This document shows positions 28,501 to 37,600 of a DNA stretch of 64,000 nucleotides, one piece after another (within the stretch, counting starts at the first letter, position 1; every line of letters starts with the position of its first letter). This DNA is from Perca fluviatilis. Its lineage: Eukaryota > Chordata > Actinopteri > Perciformes > Percidae. The stretch lies in the NCBI RefSeq assembly GCF_010015445.1, contig NC_053127.1, positions 8,636,276 to 8,700,275 of the forward strand. Reading direction: 5' to 3'. Both the position numbers and the translations under genes were made by a program. The notes under the pieces are model-generated. The model made no database searches and was not told where the DNA came from. It was given only the letters and a program-made list of their open reading frames with translations.

Positions 28501-29184
28501 GTGATATGAGACTAGATATAGTCTTAGATTTTGGCTATCGTAATATCGCGATATGACATAAGTGTTGTCTTTTCCTGGTTTTAAAGGCTGCATTACTGTA
28601 AAGTGATGTACCTTTCTGAACCTACCAGCAACCTAACATTATGACCACATTACTGAGAATTGTTTATCTAAAATCTAAGTGTGAAGATGTTTTGTTAAAG
28701 CACCCTAGAATATCGCCACAATATCGATATCGAGGTATTTGGTCAAGATTATCGTGATATCTGATTTTCTCCTTATCGCATGAGTACTTTTACTTTTTGT
28801 ACTGTAGGTATATTTTGGCTAATACTTTTTGTTCTAAAGTAGCATTTTGAATGCAGGACTGCCGCGTATTTCTTTATATTATGACTACTTTTCCTGAATA
28901 CTTCCCCCCCACACTGCTAACGTTATAACTGTTACTGTATTAACTTGAGCGGATAAGCACGCTGGTTCAGATCCCGTCCAGCCCGTCAGTGGTCGGATCT
29001 GCCTCACCTTGTTGTTGGTTTTCAGGTACTGGATCAGGTCCTCCACCGCCTTCAGCCGGACCTCCTGGTCCGGTTTGGCCAAGTCCCAGAAGAAGTCGAG
29101 GAAGACGCGGTTCTGTTGCAGGATCCCGGCCGTTCGGACCGGCTCCGGTGCTTTCATGGAGAGCTCCACCATCTCTACAGACAT
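5245..29184 (-). CDS. mybbp1a: Myb-binding protein 1A, 27 coding exons, complete
   Basis: MYBBP1A is a nucleolar HEAT/armadillo-like protein (related to yeast Pol5) that works in rRNA synthesis and ribosome biogenesis and binds Myb and other transcription factors. Exons in transcript order: 29008-29184, 27285-27380, 25817-25900, 25643-25717, 25000-25107, 24162-24352, 23459-23626, 22299-22416, 19689-19978, 19485-19595, 19268-19393, 17245-17451, 15695-15803, 15513-15609, 14209-14369, 13820-13939, 13081-13260, 12543-12716, 12164-12321, 11410-11544, 10556-10646, 9093-9224, 8945-9013, 8729-8842, 6716-6817, 6497-6621, 5245-5632. They sum to 3,906 nt, or 1,301 aa (human about 1,328), with every phase closing. 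Recognisable blocks include FLDFFWDLAKP near the N-terminus, FLEGCQDADRQLAV, EWVEVLVDILLSLLSQPS and DEAMMALDKGLAALF. Exons 16-18 encode a strongly acidic segment, with a run of Asp/Glu around residues 750-785. The last exon is Lys/Arg-rich (KKKKGFLPESKKRKKR), as expected for nucleolar localisation, and holds 14 consecutive alanines. The start is the first in-frame ATG. An ETS-type site lies about 65 bp upstream. Confidence 0.96.
6020..6305 (+). repeat. Interspersed repeat family B, copy 1
   Basis: Shares GGTCAGAAAGCACAG, GACACTTTGTTTCTCTCAC, CCAAAGCTAATCAC and AACCATAAAA blocks with 51123-51375. It lies in the last mybbp1a intron. Class not assigned. Confidence 0.6.
7089..7423. mobile_element. 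hAT-like MITE rich in GGTATCGG
   Basis: 335 bp with inverted ends TAGAGATGTTCCGATACC and GGTATCGTGGCCATCTCTA. It is flanked by 8-bp duplications CTGATTAT and CCGATTAT (7 of 8 identical). The interior repeats GGTATCGG on both strands. Lies in a mybbp1a intron. Confidence 0.8.
7960..8225. repeat. Partial copy of the AAGTA-rich element family
   Basis: Carries many AGTAAAAGTA and GTACTTAAAG steps, like the complete copy at 21790-22228. Terminal inverted repeats are not intact here. Confidence 0.5.
8426..8466. repeat. (CT)n microsatellite
   Basis: Uninterrupted CT dinucleotide run of about 41 bp in the mybbp1a intron between exons 24 and 25. Confidence 0.95.
8847..8872. repeat. (CA)n tract abutting a mybbp1a splice acceptor
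   Basis: The CA run on the plus strand reads as (TG)n on the transcript, ending a few bases before the TTTAG acceptor of exon 24 (8729-8842). Confidence 0.9.
9479..9780. repeat. Interspersed repeat family A, copy 2 (inverted)
   Basis: Reverse-orientation copy of the family at 3664-3905, in the mybbp1a intron between exons 21 and 22. It begins with GTTAACTGCTCCTCAGATCT and ends with CCAGACC…GTCTGGCAAAGCGAGACT, and is longer than copy 1. Confidence 0.6.
10744..10850. repeat. Compound CT/ACTCACAC/CA/TA microsatellite
   Basis: CT run, then an 8-bp unit (TCACACAC) repeated several times, then pure CA and TA steps. Lies about 100 bp upstream of mybbp1a exon 21 on the transcript. Confidence 0.9.
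13341..13599. mobile_element. hAT-like MITE with perfect 8-bp target duplication
   Basis: Begins TAGGGCTGCAGCTAAC and ends GCAGTTCTA, flanked on both sides by CAGTAAAG (13333-13340 and 13600-13607). Interior is rich in GATTAAT steps. Related truncated copies lie at 17543-17850 and 24406-24665. Confidence 0.85.
13988..14087. repeat. Two (CA)n microsatellites in a short mybbp1a intron
   Basis: CA runs at about 13988-14021 and 14060-14087 occupy a large part of the 269-bp intron between exons 15 and 16. They are separated by a diverged duplicated segment (ACTGATAAAAGCCACAATATG / ACCGATAAAGGCCACAAGATG). Confidence 0.9.
14394..14442. repeat. (CA)n/(CACG)n tract upstream of mybbp1a exon 15
   Basis: On the transcript this is a (TG)n tract with CG interruptions, ending about 25 bp before the acceptor of exon 15 (14209-14369). 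Confidence 0.9.
14990..15345. repeat. Copy of the AAGTA-rich element family
   Basis: Multiple AGTAAAAGTAC and GTACTTAAGTAC blocks, comparable with 21790-22228. The ends are not resolved; a poly(A) run at 15353-15371 follows. Confidence 0.5.
16277..16841. mobile_element. Long foldback element with TTAA target site
   Basis: 565-bp near-palindrome: GGACAATTCTGGCG…CCTAGGGGTTAATAACA on the left is mirrored by TGTTATTAACCCCTAGG…CCAGAATTGTCC on the right. Inner arms also pair (GGGTCCCTACATGTAAAC / GTTTACATGTAGGGACCC). It is bounded by TTAA at 16273-16276 and 16842-16845, suggesting piggyBac-type integration. The centre (about 16450-16540) holds ACGGCGTTCG-type inverted blocks. Lies in the mybbp1a intron between exons 12 and 13. 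Confidence 0.85.
16846..17175. mobile_element. TTAA-flanked MITE sharing a TTAA with its neighbour
   Basis: 330 bp with inverted ends AGCTTTAGTGCGTAAC and CTACACACTAGAGCT, bounded by TTAA at 16842-16845 and 17176-17179. The left TTAA is also the right TTAA of the foldback element. A diverged copy lies at 4160-4515. Confidence 0.8.
17543..17850. mobile_element. Truncated copy of the GATTAAT hAT-like MITE
   Basis: Begins TAGAGCGGCAAAGATTAATC, the other terminus of the family seen intact at 13341-13599. It shares GTTGTGGACAAAACAAGAC with the copy at 24406-24665; the far terminus is missing. Confidence 0.6.
18398..18640 (+). mobile_element. tRNA-derived SINE with intact A and B boxes
   Basis: A box TGGCTCAGTGGTAGAG (18406-18421) and B box GGTTCAAATCC (18469-18479) have tRNA-like spacing. 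They are followed by a non-tRNA body with GACACTTTACAGATAGAGTA, a block also seen near 43335. It is not a functional tRNA gene, because the acceptor stem does not pair convincingly. Confidence 0.7.
20010..20413. mobile_element. hAT-like MITE next to mybbp1a exon 9
   Basis: 404 bp with ends TAGGGCTGCGCCATATG and ATTTCGCAGCCCTA, flanked by TCAGTCAG (20002-20009) and TTAGTCAG (20414-20421), 7 of 8 identical. Its near edge is 31 bp from the splice acceptor of exon 9 (19689-19978). Confidence 0.85.
21116..21284. mobile_element. 169-bp MITE with perfect 31-bp inverted repeats
   Basis: The arms 21116-21146 and 21254-21284 (CAGAGGTGTATAGTCCAGG… and its exact complement) are identical. Both sides carry GTGGCTGG as a perfect 8-bp duplication (21108-21115 and 21285-21292). 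This indicates a hAT-like, fairly recent insertion. Confidence 0.92.
21790..22228. mobile_element. hAT-like MITE, complete copy of the AAGTA-rich family
   Basis: 439 bp with ends CAGTGGTGGAATG and CCTCCACCGCTG, flanked by GCTAAAAC on both sides (21782-21789 and 22229-22236, perfect). Interior holds GTACTTGTACCTTACTT and similar steps. Lies in mybbp1a intron 8. Confidence 0.9.
22724..23193. mobile_element. TTAA-flanked MITE
   Basis: 470 bp with inverted ends AGTGCTCATATT and AATATGAGCACT, bounded by TTAA at 22720-22723 and 23194-23197. This suggests a piggyBac-type non-autonomous element. Confidence 0.85.
23692..23880. repeat. Interspersed repeat family A, copy 3
   Basis: Begins AAAGGTCTCGCATTGCCAGACC and includes AAACCAATCACGATGGTCG, in the intron just upstream of mybbp1a exon 7. 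A poly(A) run at 23756-23770 interrupts it. Confidence 0.55.
24406..24665. mobile_element. Truncated copy of the GATTAAT hAT-like MITE
   Basis: Starts TATAGAGCTGCAAAGATC and shares CAACTATTTTGATAATCGATT and GAGTTGTGGACAAAACAAG with the related copies. The end carrying TAGGGCTGCA is missing. Confidence 0.6.
25226..25532. mobile_element. hAT-like MITE rich in ATCGATG
   Basis: 307 bp with ends TAGGGGTGTTGAA and TTCACACCCCTA, flanked by GTATGTAC and GTATGTTC (7 of 8). Lies in the mybbp1a intron between exons 4 and 5; a (CT)n run follows directly at about 25540-25590. Confidence 0.85.
26619..26684. repeat. Poly(A)/poly(C)/poly(A) homopolymer block
   Basis: A run of 18 or more C is directly followed by about 26 A, preceded by smaller C7 and A12 runs. 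Such blocks are error-prone in assembly and the exact lengths should be doubted. Confidence 0.8.
27465..27823. mobile_element. hAT-like MITE rich in ATATCGATA
   Basis: Ends TAGGGCTGGGCAATATATCG and ATCGCCCAGGCCTA are inverted. The flanks CTGCATCC and CTGCAGTT agree only at the first five bases. Lies in mybbp1a intron 1. Confidence 0.75.
28018..28870. mobile_element. AAGTA-rich MITE copy split by a nested ATATCGATA MITE
   Basis: CAGTGGTGGAAAGTAAC begins a copy of the 21790-22228 family. At about 28483 it changes into the ATATCGATATTGTGATATG family, which lasts to about 28780. AAGTA-type sequence (GAGTACTTTTACTTTTTG) then resumes and runs to about 28870. The simplest reading is insertion of one MITE into the other. 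Confidence 0.65.
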
Positions 29185-29248
29185 CTCCTCACACCACCGC
29201 TGGCCATGCTGCTGCACGAGGAAAACGTGCCTCACTGCGCGGATACTG

Positions 29249-29257
29249 CTTCCGGTT
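29249..29257 (-). promoter_or_regulatory. ETS-type site upstream of mybbp1a
   Basis: AACCGGAAG on the minus strand, about 65 bp upstream of the mybbp1a start codon, matches the ETS/GABP consensus. There is no obvious TATA box. Confidence 0.45.
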
Positions 29258-29259
29258 CA

Positions 29260-30292
29260 ACCACTTTCGCATTTTTTCTTTTCAATTCCGAGAAACTTTA
29301 TTGAACAACGAAGAACAGAATTGCTACAAAAAGCTGGGACATAATAATGTCGACAAATCCTCTTCCGTATGAGAGTAATTAGATAAAATGGATGTAGCAT
29401 TGATTTGCTCTGGTAGCAGAGTAAGGAAAAAGGCCAAACAATACATTTTTATAGGAAAGGGAAAATTCAGAGTCAAAATATTGGGAAATAAATGTATAGA
29501 TTTGAGAAAATTCTAGTTTGGGGACATGACGAAAAAAAGATAGCATAAATCTTCTGGAACCATTTGCAAAAATGAGCAGACCACATCAATGTCCTTTTTA
29601 TATTTATTTTTGTAGAAAGATGCTGGGGACATAAAAACAATTCATTTTCAAAAGTGACTTCCTTCACCTTATTTAAAATGAGATATTCTATATAAGCACC
29701 AGAGTTTCGTCTAGGTTATTCCAGTAGGAAACAACATTTTGTGTGGCACAGCTGGTCGTTTTTTTTATTTTTAAGGGTCAGTTCACCCAAATGGTGAAAA
29801 ACACATTTTGTCACTTACCTCTAGTACATTCATCTAGCCATGCAGATAGCTTTGGTTTTAGTAGTCTAGGTTATTAAATATATAGGGTAAAAATACATTA
29901 ATAAATATACAATTACCCCTTGATAAACACAAGTTCCCACATCACACCTGTGTAAGTTGCATCCTGGACCATGGTTGGCTTCCAGACTAGTTGTGATGTG
30001 AAGGAATTAAAGTGAACACAGAGAAACTTTGAGCGGATGAATGTGAAAACAGCCTTCTGGTGTCAGACTCTACACAAACATACTGCACAGGGAAATTCAA
30101 ACTTCCAAGGGAAGGAACAATAAACAAAAACACATTTCTGAGTGGAGTCAGACTTTCAGTTAAAAAGGTGCGGAAGGGAAATATAAAGACAACCACAGCA
30201 GGGATCACGCTTAAGACATTATTGGACATGAAACATGACAAAAAGATCTGACCTCAAATCATTTTATTTATTTTTTCCATAAAAAGATGTTC
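29260..30292. repeat. mybbp1a-tbl2 intergenic space with a repeat copy
   Basis: The mybbp1a 5' flank, then unique AT-rich sequence. About 29950-30130 (GTAAGTTGCATCCTGGACC…GTCAGACTCTACACAAACAT) matches 56875-57050 near the channel gene. No exon seen. Confidence 0.5.
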
Positions 30293-30298
30293 TTTATT
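30293..30298 (-). terminator. Candidate tbl2 polyadenylation signal
   Basis: AATAAA on the minus strand about 130 bp past the tbl2 stop. With the mybbp1a start at 29,184, this leaves roughly 1.1 kb between the two genes. Confidence 0.6.
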
Positions 30299-30427
30299 AA
30301 AACTGCATGCAGATTTCAAGATTCCCGGACCGGATCATTTAGTGGCAGAGGGAGAGTTGAGGTTGCGAAAAAGATTAGCAGTCAGTCAGACACTATCCCG
30401 ATCAGAGAGTAGTTTCTTGGGGCTCTT

Positions 30428-32797
30428 TCAGTCGCTAGGAGCCGCCAGCACCGTGTCCAGGGTGCTCTGAGCCTCTCTGATCTGCTGCTGCAGTCTCTGC
30501 TTCATGGCCTCGTTCTGGGCCTTCTTCAGCATGTCCTGCATGTCTCTGATGGCTGCCCGGTAGCCCGGGGCGTTGTGAAACACTCGGATGGCCTTGTCGC
30601 CGCTGCACGCCAAGAAGCGCCCGTTAATGTCAAATCTAAGGTCGTTGATCTCCTCGCTGTGGACGCCGTGCAGCTCCTCCTCCAGCTGCCCGCTGGCGGC
30701 GTTGTACAGAGCCAGGTTACTGCCGTCGCTGATGGCCACCACCCGGCCGTCTGGAGACAAGGCCACCCGGCTGCCTTCCGATGACACGCAGGGTACCGTC
30801 TTCAGCAGGTAGGGGTCCTGCTGCTTTTTGTACTCCACATCTGTGTTCCACAGCTTCCACGTACCGTCTTTGGAGACAGTCACCATTCTGATCAATATTA
30901 GAAAGAAAAAGAACACAATAAGTATGATTACATGCGCACAACTATTCCACTATTATTCAAATATAATATTCTGAATTTGATTCAGGTCATGTAAACAGCA
31001 TATTCCGTTTTGATATTTTTGAATAAGGCCTTTTTCCTGATTTAGCATTTTCCAATTAATACGTGGGACACGGCAGTATTATTCAGGTTTTAGAAGCATT
31101 CTTTGGACACGTACAGTGGGTACAGAAAGTATTCAGACCCCTTTACATTATTCACTCTTTTTCCACTTATTCACTAGCCCATTGGCTACCTACATAATAA
31201 GCAGTTTTAAATTTAAAATGTTCAATGCTTTATCGCGCTGATGTGACCGAGCTCGACCCAAACCCGAACATCTTTTCTAAATATCTGTCCGAAACCCAGC
31301 CCGGTGGGTCCCGTCGGGCTCCGGTCTGGTATCCATCCTCTAATCTCAATCAGGGTTTTTATCGCAGTTTGAAACCGTTTACAGCCTCTTGCACACAGAC
31401 CTTACTGGTCAGGTCTGTGTTGCTATGGTTGTACACACAAATACACGCAATATTGTCTTTCTCAGAGAAAGGGCAAAAACCTGAATATTATTTGCATGTA
31501 AACATAGTCAATTACGTTGCATATTAAAAATGAAAAGAGATGAGGATGGGATCTTGTTTATTTAATCCGAATGAAACTAAAGTGTATACTATATATTACA
31601 AAGGTTTAAAAGTTTTTGAACTTTGGACAGAGCCAGCTATTACCCCGTTTCCAAACTTCAAAGTTAAGCTATTTGGCTGCAGGCTCTACGGTCATATTCA
31701 GCGTACAGACATGAGCGTTATCAATCTTCTCATCTAATTCTCGGCAAGAAAGCAAATAAGCATACTTCCCAAAATGCCGAACTCTTCCCCGAGCGAGCCA
31801 CCTCTTCGGCTTCGTACTGTAATCAGAAAAGCCTCCATTACCTGTGAGAGTCATTGGAGAAGGCGAATGCGTGAACTCCTGCAGAGTGGCCCTTCAGGTC
31901 AAAAGCTCGCGCCACCTCTTTGAACTCTCCTCCCTTCCCGAAGCAAACCTCCCAAACCTTCACGTCAGGAGTGAAGCCACAGGACGCTACAAACCTGAGA
32001 GCCCAGAGACAGACACAGCACACACAATTACATCTCCTCTTCAATCACACAAGACGTTCATCATTTGTTGTTATCTTCTGTAGAAGTAGCCTGTGCTGTA
32101 TTCAACCTCTTATTTGACAGAGCGAGAATTATGATGCCAGGAGTTTATTATTAAAGAAGTTGATGTTTCAGCCAAAGATGCCCAACAGTGATGTCACAGC
32201 GTCCTGGCGTCTTAGAAGCCTTCAAACCCCTGGACCTATTTCTCTAACCGGCCTTCCTGGATCATATTTCACCGTCTCACCAGAAGCTAAAAAAAACAAA
32301 ACAGTACCCGACCTTGCAGTTTGTAACGCGTTGCTGTTTTTTTGGTCTGCAAACATTCTCTCTTCTACATCAGACACTGCTATGACACAACTCATTCAGG
32401 AAGTAAATACTGTCATTAGGGCTGGCGTTTTTATAGAGTGCAGCAGAAGAGACAGGCAGCTTAAAGAGTGCCTGTTTGAGAAATTATGAACCAGGGGTGC
32501 AAGTTCAGGAGGCTTATTTAGTGTCTCGCCATCAAGGCTGAAGCAGGAAGCACAAATCAGTGAGGAAGCTAAGTGACATTGACTTTGTTTATCCCATTTA
32601 CACAAAACACAGAACTGTGGGAAAAACAGGCTTGAAAGCTGTGCGTTTGCAAGAGGTGCTAGTTATTTTCTATTTTTGACATGGCACCATCTAAAATCAT
32701 TTATTGTTTGCAAAGAATTTAAGTTATTTCTTTTCTACTTTTTTAGGAAACCTGTTTTGATTTTAATTCTTCGAAATATTCAATAAATAACCATAAA

Positions 32798-32855
<58 letters not shown>

Positions 32856-34623
32856 TTCCTTCAATTATTTTAAAAACCACAAAGATAGGATAATATGCAC
32901 TCTTTTAGAAAAAAAAAATATCCCACCCTTACTACTCGAGCTAAGTTTACAGTGCAAACTTTGTCAGTGAAGTATGAGTGTCATCAAAGTCCTTTTATTT
33001 CTAAATAGTCTCTGGTGTCATACAGCCTTACCTGACCTCAAACTGTTTTGGAGAAAATTACCACAAATGCAGTCAGAGCTAGACCGGGTGAACCCAGCCC
33101 GATCTGCCGGAGATTTGATTTCGCCCTGCAGCTCAGGCTGGAAACCTGTACGTTTATCCATGCTGCTTCCGTTACAAATTTCCAGGAACCAATCACAAAC
33201 TGGCTTATCCACCTGGCGCGCTATTGGCGGGTTTAACACGATGACGATAGAGAAGCGACCAAGCAGCTTTTTGTTTACATTCAACATGGAGAACAACAAA
33301 CCGAAGCGCAGCGACCCGTTGATGCCGCTGTCGCTGCTACGTCACCCTGATCGTTGCTCTGATTGGTTGAAGGACTATCCGATTGCGTACAGAGTCATTT
33401 GAACTATGCCCGTTGATCACACCTCTTGTGCGGTAGAAAATACAGAGCAGACTCCCCAGACTAATGTTCAGTCTTAAAAGATTGAGCTTGGTCTGCTGAT
33501 AGCCAGACTAAGTCAGAGCTTGAGGTAACCACAACTTTTCATTTTCATTAAATTAATCCAAAATAAATGTAATTAATTAATTTTAAAAGTGAAACAAAAT
33601 GTAAAGAAAGCATACAAGTCCTGAGTACATTCTGGAGCACATGTATGTTGGGTAAAAGTTAACTTACATCACAAAATTCAAACATGAAAAGGTCAACATG
33701 TTAGGCTAAATGATAATGACTTCATCAGATCTGATTAAACTTCCACATGATACTTCTACACAGGAACACTTACAGTGCCTTAAAAAGTATCATTTGCAGA
33801 AATCGATTTTTTTTTAAATTACAGAGTATTTTCCTGTTGATCAGTGTCGAATAAGACATTAAATCTACTTTTATTCAGTGTTGTAAGACAATAAAAATTA
33901 AAAATAAACTTGCAAGGGGAGGTGAAGATCCCCATTTGGCGGGGTGGGACTGACCTGCCACATGGGGAGACGGCAGCATAAGAATTGGTAATCTGGTTAG
34001 TGTTGATAGAGGCCAGTACCTCTCCTTTCAGGTCCCAGATGTGGATGCAGGTGTCAGTGGAGGCGCTCATGATGAACTTGCCTGCGGAGAGGAAACATAG
34101 AATCAGCCCATCTTGGCATTAACCCTTGTGTGGTCCTTCGGGTCCCAGTGACCCGAAGGACAACACAAGGATTATGTACCTCCCTTGTACCTTGTTGAGA
34201 ATTGCTCTCTAAACCCTGTTTCCTGTTAAGTAAGTAAAGTTTATTTCTAGAACCCATTTAAACACAGTTTAAGCTGACCGAAATGCTGTACAAACAAGAA
34301 CTAAGGTGCTGTATTAACCCTTGTTTAGAGAGCAATTCTCAACAAAGTAAACAGAAGTACATAACCCTTGTGTTGTCCTTTGGGTCACTGGGACCCGAAG
34401 GTACAACATACACACTTGCGGGCATTCGGACCAAAAAAAAAGCCATCCGGCAATTCTCCGCAGGGTTGTGCAGCGAGGGTGTCAATAAAACAGCCCATTT
34501 GTGCGACGTCCTGTCTTAGTACTTAAACCGCACCCCAACGAAGCACAAGTAGACTTTTTTTCCCCATCAGATCGTTTATAGATCTCGATGTTTCCGACCG
34601 CACTTGAACGCAGCTTATTTCAC

Positions 34624-34698
<75 letters not shown>

Positions 34699-37600
34699 CA
34701 TTGTTGCAGGAAACATTCAGCTATTACACCCAACTCCCGGGGGGCACTTCAGTGCTTTTTGTTTTAACCCTCATAGTGTTTTAAAACTTTCTTGTGGCAG
34801 CGATGGAGGCAGTGATGTTTCCTGTTTACTGTACGGTACTCTCACACCGCCTCAAACCATGCGCTTGTTTTGCGTGTCCCCCCCTGCGGCAACCCCTGCC
34901 GCAGCCTAAACACACTACCCTCATTCAAAATGAATGGAAAGATCTGCAGTTTTTGCAGGACTGTCTGAGGGCTGCCTAGTCTTGGGCGAGCCAGCTGATG
35001 AGCTGAGAGCGAGCGGATGAATGAATGAAAGAAAAAATGTATTTGCTGAATGGTAACATACCAAAGAAGAAACTAATAACCATAAAACATTCACCCGTTG
35101 TTTCAGCGATACATTGCAAATAAAAAAATCTTTACTATACTTTATAATGACTTTAAAAAAGGTCCAGTGTGGAACGTGTTTAGTTCATTATCAAAATCTG
35201 TGTTGCCCGTTCACAAACTTGTCCTTTTTCATGAACATTTACCTCCACCATCAATTCCAAGTATTCCTTTTGGCTTGAAATTTTACATTTGCATTCACAT
35301 GAACTCATGGATGTATTAAGAGAACCGGGGTAGACGCTCCATATCCATGCTCCATCTTGAAATACGTTAGCCGGTAAGGGACATACAGGACATACTGCTC
35401 CGCCTTTCGCGTTTTCGCTGTCACATGATAAACTCACAGCTGCTGCTAACCCTGCTAACGGGTATCGTAGCTTCCCGGCCCCGTCAAGTTTGAAGAAAGA
35501 AACATGGAGGACCACACCTATTCAAAATCCAAATTTCAGTAACAGGAGTCTTCTTCGCCCAGAAAAAGAAAAAAGGAGACTGAAAAGAACAAGAGACCGG
35601 CTTTTTGAAGCTTTGAGGCTACCGTAGCTGTAATACGTACTCTGAACTGCGTGGCGCGAGAGAGTTGATTGCGATATATGATCTCAACGCTAGATGGGAG
35701 AAATTCCCACACACATTTCCCCACACATTGGACCTTTAACATACCAACAAAAACTACAGATCCATTCGTGACTTGAAGACATTGTGTGTGTACCTGTCTC
35801 TGCGATGCCAATGTTGAGGATGGGGGCCTTGTGTTTCTGTGGAAAGTCCTCAGAGGCAGCTTTGAAAGTCATAGTGCCGTCGTCCTTTTTGATCATTTTG
35901 AAGATTCGAATGGTATCGCCATTGGCCAACCAGGTGATGAACGCCCTGCAGTGAAAAGGTAAGAGTCAGTGAAGGAGCTGATGGGATTATCATGGCATTT
36001 CTGTTCGACAAACGCGGAATTCTGCTCCGGTTACGTATGTTACTGGTTTGTGCAATATTACAACTGTTGCTGAAATAAAACACTACATTTGAAAATTACA
36101 AAACGTCCTCATTCAGAAAATAGTCTGTCAAGAGTCTGTAAGAATTAACCTGTTATAGAAAGGTCAAAAGGAATTTATATTGAAAAACATTCATTCATCT
36201 TCAATATGTCAAAGACATCAAGTGATTCAATTTAAAGTTGTTCATAGATTGCACTGGTCTAAAGTAAAGCTGGCAAAATTCAGGTCAGACATAGATCCTC
36301 ACTGTGATAGATGTGAAACTGAACCAGGCCCTCTGTCTCACATGTTTTTGCTATGTCCAAAACGTGAAGATTTTTGGAAGTCTGTATTTAAATTTATTTC
36401 CAACACGTTGGGGACAGTCATAGAACCTGATGCCATGATCTCTGTATTCGGCATTGTGCCACAGCATTTTCACTTAAATCAAACAACAAAAACCTCATAG
36501 CATTTGCTACTCTTTTAGCTCGACAGCAGATACTGCTTAAATGGAAGGACGAATGAAGTCCCCTCCAACTTTTAAAATGTGGCTCATTAATCTTTTATAC
36601 AATCTGACTATGGAAAAAATAAGGTATGCTACTGCAGGCTGGACCTATACATTTTTTGATATCTGGCAACCGGTTTTGGATCAAATTAGGAAGGTGGATC
36701 ACTCTCTAATCTCAATTTCAGAGTAATATACTGTATACACTTGTGTTATCTTCTCTAAAACATGTTAATGATTGTTTTTTTGTTTTTGTTTTTTTTTCTC
36801 TTTAAATTAATGTGTATTAGTGCAACAGGTAGGGACTGTTTCTGGGTGGGTTGATTAATATAAAAAAAAAAAGAAAGAATGTATTGTAAAGTGTATCTTA
36901 TGTTTGATAAGATGTTTAATAAAAATACTTTGGGGAAAAAAAAAAAAAGAAAGGTCAAAAGGAACAACAAGACACCAAATCAAAACAGCTGATGTGGAAG
37001 TGCAGAAGCTCTCGCTGTTTTTGAACAAATTTAGCCAAATGAGGTCATTCTGTCATCACTAAACCTTCCTTAATCTCTTATTGCTGACTGAGGTGCAGGA
37101 CCGTGTTTAGGGGTTCACGTTAGTCCTGGTTAACCTCAGGCTTTTAGTGCACAAGTACAGTAAGAGAGAGGGGGGAGACCTGGAGTCTGGGCTGAAGCGG
37201 ACTAGCGTGGCGTGATCCAGCTCCACATTGGCCCTCAGACACTTGTGTTCTCGCTCCAGGAAGTCTTTGGTGCTCCAGATCCGGACGGTGCGGTCGTCAG
37301 CGCATGACGCCAGGTACTTCCCGTTACTGCTGAAATCCAGGCACGTCACGTTTGCACTGTGGCTCTGAAAATATTACAAATACACGCTTTATAAAAAGGT
37401 CCATCTAGATACAACTAATGCATTCAAACACAACTGATTATTACTACAGATGTGTCCCCGAACAACAATCCTCAGAGGCTCTTGAGGCGCTGACACACCA
37501 ACCCGATTATCGGCCGTCAGACAGTCTGGCGAGGTCGGTGACTCGAGTCTGTTCGGTGGGTTCCGTGCCGTCGTCAGTCGGAGGAGCCGTCGGCGTTCGT

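Noticed and set aside
31111..31165. Possible Tc1 element end (CAGTGGGTACAGAAAGTATTC)
   Set aside because: Only one terminus-like block of about 50 bp is present; no second end was found, so it is at most a small fragment.
36180..36500. Plus-strand ORF as a possible host gene
   Set aside because: Residue pattern, poly(A) tail and 17-bp target duplication show a truncated LINE, not a host gene.
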